In this document: piece by piece, positions 21,397 to 26,260 of the stretch
Layout: each line of letters opens with the position of its first letter
Position numbering within the stretch: the stretch's first letter is position 1
IMG/VR virus record: IMGVR_UViG_3300017752_002101
Coordinates: 1-26,260 of that record
DNA: 26,260 nucleotides
Direction: 5' to 3' (one strand)
Source of the DNA: a virus
Notes under the pieces: model-generated
What the model was told of the DNA's origin: nothing
Database searches by the model: none
What the model saw: only the letters and a program-made list of their open reading frames with translations
Program-made: the position numbers and the translations under genes

Positions 21397-21864
21397 TTAA
21401 TCGTTAAGTTTGTTGATTAAGTTTGTGAAGTATACAGCTGCTTTACCTGTAAGTTTACTTACAATAGCACTGTCTGCTTCTTCGCCTGCATCACTAATAG
21501 CTTTAATCAAACCATCTTGTGCAGCTGCGACATTTACTCTGCCACCGCCACCACCTGATGAGGATTTGACTGCTGGTGTTTTCTTAACATAAACACCTGC
21601 TTTTGTTAGAATCATTCTGACTCCATTTGGGCTCTCGCCTAATTCTTCAGCAATATTCTTAACAATCTCCATGCTATTTTCTGGAGTTGGTTCTTCAGCA
21701 GTATACATTTCAACTGCTTGTTCTTTACTTTCGTCTGTCCACGCCATAGTTCTTTTCCTTTTTAATTTATAGTTTTGTTTGTATTCGGCAAGAGTGTAAG
21801 TACTGCGATAACCAGGACACCAACCTGTGGTCTCTAGCATTTGTGTGTAATACCTGTCGCTCAT
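21397..21864 (-). CDS. HTH protein related to the tandem-repeat protein, two possible starts
   Basis: A 155-residue frame with two good starts. The ATG at 21864 has AAGGA eight bases upstream. The internal ATG at 21747 (codon 40) also has AAGGA with good spacing, and gives a 116-residue protein beginning MAWTDESKEQ, just like the MALPKWTDER start of its relative at 14706-15422. The HTH unit ends IAEELGESPNGVRMILTKAG, clearly similar to IADEIGKTVRGVKTMLTRRG there. A flexible SSSGGGGGR linker leads to a helical C-terminal domain. The 39-residue extension is Tyr-rich, with TTGWCPGYRSTY. It is the only gene between P5 and terminator T2, so it is likely made in quantity. Role: DNA-binding, otherwise unknown. 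Confidence 0.72.
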   Translation of the reverse strand: MSDRYYTQMLETTGWCPGYRSTYTLAEYKQNYKLKRKRTMAWTDESKEQAVEMYTAEEPTPENSMEIVKNIAEELGESPNGVRMILTKAGVYVKKTPAVKSSSGGGGGRVNVAAAQDGLIKAISDAGEEADSAIVSKLTGKAAVYFTNLINKLND

Positions 21865-21888
21865 TGCTTATTTCCTTAATATAAATAT

Positions 21889-21917
21889 ATTATACAAGAA
21901 TTTTAAGCATGAGTCAA
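21889..21917 (-). promoter_or_regulatory. Promoter P5 (sigma70-like)
   Basis: On the minus strand, TTGACT (21912-21917) and TATAAT (21889-21894) are 17 bases apart, preceded by TAGTTC, with CTTAAAA in the spacer. The predicted start near 21882 leaves an 18-base leader containing AAGGA before the ATG at 21864. Confidence 0.92.
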
Positions 21918-21927
21918 GAACTATTTT

Positions 21928-22284
21928 TTAGTAGCTAAAACCAAAGTGATTAAGCTCATCTGAGTACAGATGGAATACTACCTGTATACTCTTTAATGTA
22001 TACCAGTTTTTATAGTCCGTTATTGAAGATAGACCTTCCATAATTGATGTATCTTTTGGATGTAGGTTCAATAATTGTAATTCATTTTTCCAATCTTTGA
22101 AATCAATAAAGTGGTCGCAGTCTTTATAAAGTTTCTTTTGGCAAAGTAAATTACCTTCTAGCAACCAATTATCAAATCCTATGAAGTCAAGACTGTGTAT
22201 ATAATTCCACACAGCTCTTTCATATGTATCTCTAACTACAGCAATCTTTTCATCGCCATACTCCAGTATAAGGGATTGGCTCAT
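21928..22284 (-). CDS. Unknown 118-residue protein
   Basis: Not recognised. It begins with a beta hairpin-like segment (LILEYGDEKIAVVRDTYER) and continues with aromatic, acidic stretches (FIGFDNWLLEG, DCDHFIDFKDW). There are no membrane segments or catalytic motifs. The start overlaps the previous stop as ATGA. It ends ten bases before the P5 -35 box and is the last gene of the incoming operon. Confidence 0.7.
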   Translation of the reverse strand: MSQSLILEYGDEKIAVVRDTYERAVWNYIHSLDFIGFDNWLLEGNLLCQKKLYKDCDHFIDFKDWKNELQLLNLHPKDTSIMEGLSSITDYKNWYTLKSIQVVFHLYSDELNHFGFSY

Positions 22285-22493
22285 TTGTTTACTAAGGTAC
22301 GTAGAGCTTGTAGCTTTTCATCAGCACTTGCAAGTTGCTCTATCCATTTATCAAACTCAGGCAATAAATCAGAGTGTTCTCCAATACCTACTGAGTTTTT
22401 AAAATATGTTTGTAGTACTGCTTGTGCTTCTTTAATCTGTGCTATATACTTTGCTTCTAGTGCATCGTAGTAAGGGTTTCCTATATACGCCAT
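22281..22493 (-). CDS. Unknown 70-residue helical protein
   Basis: A small, predicted all-helical protein (YYDALEAKYIAQIKEAQAVLQTYF, then LLPEFDKWIEQLASADEKLQ, written here in part). Heptad-like spacing of Ala and Leu suggests a coiled coil. No motif is recognised. The ATG at 22493 overlaps the stop of the membrane-protein gene as TAATG, and its own stop overlaps the next start as ATGA. Confidence 0.68.
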   Translation of the reverse strand: MAYIGNPYYDALEAKYIAQIKEAQAVLQTYFKNSVGIGEHSDLLPEFDKWIEQLASADEKLQALRTLVNK

Positions 22494-22735
22494 TAATCTT
22501 CTCCTAATAATCCTTTCATAAAACTAATTTTAAATCTTCTTTTTCCTTGTTCTGACAACATTGGTACTACCATCAACGGTACTAATGCAAAAGATAAACC
22601 AAGTAATACTACCCAACATAATGTTTTATATTGAGAGATTAAATTATCTTTTGGTATCATAGCCATAAGGGGTACAAATATTGTCCACAGTTGTATTAGC
22701 CATGCAGAAACCCACACAGCTGCTATATATTCCAT
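22493..22735 (-). CDS. Small inner-membrane protein with two helices
   Basis: An 80-residue protein. The frame is open to 22864, but that part overlies the end of the preceding HTH gene. The ATG at 22733-22735, twelve bases after that stop and with AAGGA six bases upstream, is the real start. Two hydrophobic segments are visible: about residues 4-26 (IAAVWVSAWLIQLWTIFVPL) and 38-58 (TLCWVVLLGLSFALVPLMVV). A basic tail (KRRFKISFMK) follows, so both ends are probably cytoplasmic. No family is recognised. It is too early and too far from any lysis gene to be called a holin. Confidence 0.72.
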   Translation of the reverse strand: MEYIAAVWVSAWLIQLWTIFVPLMAMIPKDNLISQYKTLCWVVLLGLSFALVPLMVVPMLSEQGKRRFKISFMKGLLGED

Positions 22736-22746
22736 ATATTTCCTTT

Positions 22747-23406
22747 TTACATATACTCTTGTAAATGTCTTAGACTGCCCATCTCGTATGAAGCTAAACA
22801 ATATTGTTTGCCTGCATGACTTAGATATGGAAAGTACGTATCTTTTAAATCTTCTTGTGTACACTCTATTGTATTTACTAAATACACTCTGTACCCTCTT
22901 TCATCTGCCAATTCAGGCTTAAGCTCTTTTTGTACTATCGCTGGATAGTTTTGTCTAATTGCCCAAATCTTTTCTTCAGGCTTAAACTCTTCAGATACGC
23001 ATTGCTCTGGAAGCATTGCGTTTCTTCTTCCTTCATAGTCTGTCATTGAGAGCTTCTGAGGTACTCCAATTCTATCAATGATACCTTTTACGAAAGCAGG
23101 AGAACGATACAACCCTTTGGCTATATCTGATACTGTAGCTCCTTCTAAGTACATCGCTACTGCGGATGAAATCTCTTGTGGTGTTGCTGCTTTACCTTTG
23201 TTCTGTGCTTTTCGTTTTGCACGAAACTCCATAGTCTCGTTAAATTCTGTTATAATATTACTCAATCTTGTTGTGTTGTAAGCAATATTTAATATGCCAC
23301 AAGCTTCCTTCTTGGTAATAGGTTTACTACCATCCGTTGGATTTAATAACTCAATTACCTTGGTTATATTCGCTTGTGTAATCTGTTCGTGTTTTTTTAT
23401 TCTCAT
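22747..23406 (-). CDS. Helix-turn-helix protein of marine phage type
   Basis: A 219-residue protein. The N-terminal part (LLNPTDGSKPITKKEACGIL, then AYNTTRLSNII) looks like a first HTH in which a GCx-type turn selects a lineage of short repeats. A second HTH is ISSAVAMYLEGATVSDIAKGL followed by RSPAFVKGIIDRIG, as in resolvase-like or sigma-like turn motifs. The C-terminal 90 residues are unassigned. I recall very similar proteins in T4-like cyanophages and pelagiphages, without known function. It probably binds DNA. The start overlaps the DUF3310 gene by 56 bases, an unusually long overlap, and has only a weak ribosome site. Confidence 0.72.
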   Translation of the reverse strand: MRIKKHEQITQANITKVIELLNPTDGSKPITKKEACGILNIAYNTTRLSNIITEFNETMEFRAKRKAQNKGKAATPQEISSAVAMYLEGATVSDIAKGLYRSPAFVKGIIDRIGVPQKLSMTDYEGRRNAMLPEQCVSEEFKPEEKIWAIRQNYPAIVQKELKPELADERGYRVYLVNTIECTQEDLKDTYFPYLSHAGKQYCLASYEMGSLRHLQEYM

Positions 23407-23677
23407 CTATTTTTGACCCCATCAAAATTATTGCATAATGCAGAATCTTTAATAAGTCCTGCTCGTTTCTTCCTTCTTTCTTTCCATAGCGTTGGGCGTA
23501 CTTTATAATGTTGCCTAGGCAAAAGCCTTCGCCATGACCAGCGTCGAAGATGAACTCCGTTGACTGGATTTTATTCATACTGTAGTGTTGGTCGTATGTT
23601 CCCAATATATGATTACGTAGTTTGTTTAGGACTACATCTTCACTAAATTTATATTTATCTTCCTTATAATTACTCAT
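23351..23677 (-). CDS. DUF3310 family protein (T7 gp1.7-like)
   Basis: A 108-residue protein with the DUF3310 core: HYSMNKIQSTEFI (31-43), a G-F-C-L-G-N-I-I-K-Y helix (51-60), RYGKKEG (63-69) and EQDLLKILHYA (72-82). The family includes T7 gp1.7, reported as an unusual nucleotide kinase acting on dTMP and dGMP, so a role in nucleotide supply is possible. The acidic-basic charges are well preserved. The start overlaps the previous stop as TAATG. The C-terminal 18 residues overlap the next gene. Confidence 0.85.
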   Translation of the reverse strand: MSNYKEDKYKFSEDVVLNKLRNHILGTYDQHYSMNKIQSTEFIFDAGHGEGFCLGNIIKYAQRYGKKEGRNEQDLLKILHYAIILMGSKIDENKKTRTDYTSEYNQGN

Positions 23678-24720
23678 TAATCCTCCAAATTAGTTGGGTC
23701 CATTTGTATTTTTGCTGGTGCTTCATACCATTGTATACTGGCATTTTCTGCCCACTCTATATACTTCTCCTCTATCTCTAGTATTGCCATAAAAGTTTCA
23801 TATCTTCTATGTGTTTTTGTCTGCATAGTATCTGTAAACATAGGTTGAAACAAATGAACCTGTTTATCAGACTCATATGTAGTAGTACTAATAGATAAAT
23901 TAGGTAAATCTAGTCCCCAGTAGTAAGAGTTCCACTTTTGTTTCTTGCTCCACAACCACCAAATACTTTCATCACACATATTGTTATCTAGTAAAGAATA
24001 TAACGCCCATGATTTGAAAGCATCTGTTTGTAGTGCCTTTGGACAAAAACTAAATATAAAAGATATATTCCAAACTTTTTCTTTTTCTATTAAAGTTTCT
24101 ATATCCATATCTAGTTCTTCTTCTATGTCCCAAGTATATGTATGGGGTCTAAGAGTGTCTTCTCTACCTCTCTTGTGCATAAATGTATGAGATACATTTG
24201 GAGTTTCTTTTCTACCAAAAGCCCACACAAAAGAGAAGGGATTATTACCAAGCAGTCTCTTTACTTCCAGCAAAGAACTCTTTAAACTATCTACTTTTCC
24301 TAAGAAAAATAAATCTGCATCTACAAAAGTACAAGACTTATAATCTTTTATAAGTGTATGACAAGTAATAACTTGTTTATAACAAGCAGCCTCGCCATTG
24401 ACACGAACTATATCATGCTCAAATAATAATCCTTTCAGTTCTTCTTTTGCTTTTTCCCAAAGTTTTGCTTCTACAAAAACCATAATTTTACAGCGAGGAG
24501 CTACTAGTCTTAGACTCATTATAGAATATCTAAGATAAGTGAGATATATCTCACTGCCATACACTGTGTATAAAAAACAATGATTGTATGGTTTGTCCCA
24601 TAAAAACTGAACTATAGGCGTATTTTTTATCGCCTCTTTATGTTTTTCTTGTAGTAGTATTTCATCATGTAAAATAGTCTTTTCTAATACTCTTAATAGA
24701 CCTGCATTTGCTTTTAACAC
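23677..24720 (-). CDS. Glycosyltransferase-like protein, GT-A fold
   Basis: A 347-residue protein. Residues 47-85 (HCFLYTVYGSEIYLTYLRYS, then KIMVFVEA) form a first Rossmann half, and SCTFVDADLFFLG (129-141) gives the metal-binding DxD motif at 134-136. Its layout resembles GT8 and other nucleotide-sugar transferases. The start is GTG (24718-24720), read from TAGTG where the stop of the oxygenase gene overlaps it. It differs clearly from the other glycosyltransferase at 1370-2260. Its target is unknown; the oxygenase just upstream could supply or modify the same acceptor. Confidence 0.75.
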   Translation of the reverse strand: MLKANAGLLRVLEKTILHDEILLQEKHKEAIKNTPIVQFLWDKPYNHCFLYTVYGSEIYLTYLRYSIMSLRLVAPRCKIMVFVEAKLWEKAKEELKGLLFEHDIVRVNGEAACYKQVITCHTLIKDYKSCTFVDADLFFLGKVDSLKSSLLEVKRLLGNNPFSFVWAFGRKETPNVSHTFMHKRGREDTLRPHTYTWDIEEELDMDIETLIEKEKVWNISFIFSFCPKALQTDAFKSWALYSLLDNNMCDESIWWLWSKKQKWNSYYWGLDLPNLSISTTTYESDKQVHLFQPMFTDTMQTKTHRRYETFMAILEIEEKYIEWAENASIQWYEAPAKIQMDPTNLED

Positions 24721-25400
24721 TACGCTTCCTCATAACCTTTTTCTACTCCAGATTTTTCTGCATAAAAGAAAAATATCTGTATTAGTCTACCAGTTTCTTT
24801 GTTAAGACCAAACCCTGGATTAAAAGGCGCATGCCAATATGTAGCAGGGTAAACTACTATTCTGTTGTACATATTCCCAACATAAGTATGTAGCTTAAAG
24901 TTAAGGTCTGTATCGTCTACTTGATTTTGAAATAATTTACTTTTCTTATAATCGTATTCTTTACTTGCCCAATTCTTATGACTCTGTACATCAGTAAACA
25001 ATCCTGTCCCATACTTTAGAGAAGGGGCTATGTCATTGGGTGTAAGATAAAGAACAGCTGCAAACATCTGAGCTTGTAAGTCTTCGCTTCTTTGAGTCTC
25101 ATGATTACCTTTATCTTGGTGAATCCAATTTTTATAAGGTTCACCATCACTAGACTCTTCTTTGCCTAAAGTAAATGCAGCATTACTATTGTTAACAGGA
25201 AAGTTTACTATCTTTCTGTTAATTAGTTTTTCTATTTTATTCTTACAAAATAGTCTGTTTGTTGACGAGAAAGTACCTAATGTTCTTTGCCCTGCAAACA
25301 TAAGTTTCTTACCCTTTACTCCAGGGTGAAAAAACATTTCTAATACTTGTTCTCTTACTTTATCAACATCAGGATAGAAGTCGTCTTCAATTACTATCAT
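24720..25400 (-). CDS. 2OG-Fe(II) oxygenase-like protein
   Basis: A 226-residue protein resembling the phage branch of 2-oxoglutarate and iron dependent dioxygenases (DUF6445-like). The iron ligands are His94 and Asp96 in WIHQDKG and His190 in ATYWHAP; Arg205 in GRLIQIFFF should bind 2-oxoglutarate. The supporting pattern AAVLYLTP...GTGLF lies between them. These enzymes hydroxylate proteins, nucleic acid bases or small molecules. It is coupled by ATGA to a short coiled-coil gene before it and by TAGTG to a glycosyltransferase after it, so hydroxylation followed by glycosylation is a reasonable guess. Confidence 0.82.
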   Translation of the reverse strand: MIVIEDDFYPDVDKVREQVLEMFFHPGVKGKKLMFAGQRTLGTFSSTNRLFCKNKIEKLINRKIVNFPVNNSNAAFTLGKEESSDGEPYKNWIHQDKGNHETQRSEDLQAQMFAAVLYLTPNDIAPSLKYGTGLFTDVQSHKNWASKEYDYKKSKLFQNQVDDTDLNFKLHTYVGNMYNRIVVYPATYWHAPFNPGFGLNKETGRLIQIFFFYAEKSGVEKGYEEA

Positions 25401-25600
25401 TTTAGTAATTCATCAACTACATCTATTCCACCCTCTATTTTTGCGAGGTACTCTTTTTTATCAGCTAACTTTTTCTCAAGTATGCCAATCTCAGCACTAA
25501 CCTTTTCATGTTGTACTTGTAAATTTTGTTTTACTACTTCTGCTTTTCCCATAACTCTTGGAGGCTCCTCTGCCACTGCTATTAATTCTGATAAGTTCAT
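25397..25600 (-). CDS. Small coiled-coil protein
   Basis: A 67-residue protein whose residues 20-60 form a long amphipathic helix (VVKQNLQVQHEKVSAEIGIL, then LEKKLADKKEYLAKIEGG). This is a likely coiled coil; no other motif is seen. Both ends are ATGA overlaps, so its translation is tied to its neighbours. Confidence 0.65.
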   Translation of the reverse strand: MNLSELIAVAEEPPRVMGKAEVVKQNLQVQHEKVSAEIGILEKKLADKKEYLAKIEGGIDVVDELLK

Positions 25601-25791
25601 GATGAATGTCTTTTACCTTGCATTCTTACGCCATTTAATAACTTATACTCTTCTCCATTGCTTTTTCTAATAACGATTGGTCTTTTAGTAAAGTAAAGAT
25701 TATTTAGTCTTTTAACTATTTCTTTATGTCTATCTTCTTCGCTCATGTTATCTGAAAAAACCATGGTCATTCCATTTACTTCTAGCTTCAT
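25597..25791 (-). CDS. Unknown 64-residue protein
   Basis: A small protein with a short N-terminal beta strand (KLEVNGMTMVF), an acidic-basic helix (SEEDRHKEIVKRLNNL) and a basic C-terminal strand pair (RPIVIRKSNGEEYKLLNG). No family is recognised. It is joined to the neighbours on both sides by ATGA overlaps. Confidence 0.65.
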   Translation of the reverse strand: MKLEVNGMTMVFSDNMSEEDRHKEIVKRLNNLYFTKRPIVIRKSNGEEYKLLNGVRMQGKRHSS

Positions 25792-26260
25792 TTTGCTGTT
25801 ATCCTTTCCTCATAGTCGGCGTAATCTTCATTCCACCAGTGAGGCTTGTCTCTGTGAGACCATGCTGCGAACGTAGCTTTGTCTAGATGATAGTAGTCCC
25901 GATAGCTTTGTATCGGATTCTCATAGTCTTTCAACTCATCTGGCATTGCTAGTCCAAATTCTGTAAATCCAAGTCTGGGCATATTCTTTGGCTCAGGTAG
26001 TTTATTTACTACTTCCACTATGGATTTGTGTTGTTTACCATAACGATAGTGGTACTCATCATTTAACGCGTTAGCGTAACAATGAGTCCACTCAAAGTTA
26101 TCCAAGCTCGACCTTACCCATATCGTACACGGATGATTATACATCATTGGTAAGTATGGCGTGAGCGGTCGCTGGTCAAGCGGTAGGTGCTTAATCTTGG
26201 CTTTCTCACTATTTAGTACCTCACGTTCGTCCTTGTCAAGCGCACGGGGTACAAAACCTA
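25788..26260 (-). CDS. Conserved phage protein of unknown function (5' end outside window)
   Basis: The frame has an ATG at 26147, but it stays open without a stop to the window edge, and the extra codons read like real protein: LNSEKAKIKHLPLDQRP, then LTPYLPMMYNHPCTIWVRSS. I recall this arrangement, a basic region, LTPY(K/L)P, NHPC(A/T)xW.R.S.(D/E)N, then LNDEY.YRxGKxHKS and LAMPDE....YR.YY, from a widespread conserved family in tailed phages whose function I cannot name. The true start is therefore upstream of 26260, and the visible part is at least 156 residues. Trp- and His-rich motifs suggest an enzyme. Confidence 0.78.
   Translation of the reverse strand, partial: GFVPRALDKDEREVLNSEKAKIKHLPLDQRPLTPYLPMMYNHPCTIWVRSSLDNFEWTHCYANALNDEYHYRYGKQHKSIVEVVNKLPEPKNMPRLGFTEFGLAMPDELKDYENPIQSYRDYYHLDKATFAAWSHRDKPHWWNEDYADYEERITAK

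Noticed and set aside
22736-22864. 43 extra N-terminal codons of the small membrane protein
   Set aside because: They overlie the end of the HTH gene, and the ATG at 22735 has an AAGGA site just after that stop.
2423-24190. Plus-strand open frames of 60-140 codons throughout
   Set aside because: All lie antisense to well-supported minus-strand genes, have no matching ribosome sites or family features, and are low-complexity hydrophobic translations typical of AT-rich shadows.
26234-26239. TTGACA on the minus strand near the window end
   Set aside because: It lies inside an open coding frame, has no -10 at the right distance and lacks the conserved flanks of P1-P5.
1-26260. tRNA genes, CRISPR arrays, insertion sequences, attachment sites or an integrase
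   Set aside because: I found no cloverleaf-like sequences, regularly spaced repeats, transposase or recombinase motifs. The only repeated elements are the five promoters and the two terminators.

Overview
This is a 26.3 kb piece of a tailed double-stranded DNA phage genome, very probably marine. It is strongly AT-rich by eye, and every supportable gene reads on the minus strand, so transcription runs from position 26260 towards 1. Genes are packed with ATGA and TAATG overlaps. The replication set is a proofreading family A DNA polymerase, a DnaB-type helicase, a DnaG-type primase, a gp32-like single-strand binding protein, an UvsW/XPB-like helicase and a two-part NAD-dependent DNA ligase. This excludes a close T4 relative, which would carry a family B polymerase. 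The metabolic cargo resembles that of marine phages: peroxiredoxin, 2OG-Fe(II) oxygenase, sulfotransferase, carbamoyltransferase, asparagine-synthase-like amidotransferase, cytidylyltransferase and glycosyltransferases. I see no structural, lysis, integrase or tRNA genes. The host cannot be fixed from this window.

Layout in the direction of transcription. (1) 26260-21928: a run of coupled small genes with a 2OG oxygenase, a glycosyltransferase, a DUF3310 protein, a helix-turn-helix protein and a two-helix membrane protein. (2) Promoter P5 drives a small HTH protein ending in a strong UUCG-loop terminator, followed by an unknown gene and a PC4-like protein. (3) Promoter P4 drives ligase subunit A, whose start codon lies at the predicted +1. 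Sulfotransferase, small ORF, GIY-YIG nuclease, carbamoyltransferase, SGNH hydrolase and a 36-residue Cys-containing ORF follow. (4) Promoter P3 drives ligase subunit B and a protein with tandem HTH repeats, again closed by a UUCG-loop terminator. (5) DnaB helicase, two ParB/sulfiredoxin-like proteins with an unlisted 57-residue ORF between them, and a methyltransferase. (6) Promoter P2 drives primase, a Z1-like helicase, DNA polymerase, three small unknown genes, the amidotransferase, cytidylyltransferase, UvsW-like helicase and a glycosyltransferase. (7) Promoter P1 drives an unknown gene, the SSB and a peroxiredoxin cut by the window edge.

The five promoters are the clearest regulatory structure. 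Each has a near-perfect sigma70 -35 and -10 separated by exactly 17 bases, with conserved bases upstream and inside the spacer, so host polymerase probably reads them early in infection. Core replication genes sit directly after promoters, while cargo genes fill the distal ends of the same operons. Two features stand out. The cargo block splits the two ligase halves. The leaders at P4 and P2 are so short that ligA (exactly) and primase (nearly) would be translated from leaderless mRNAs.
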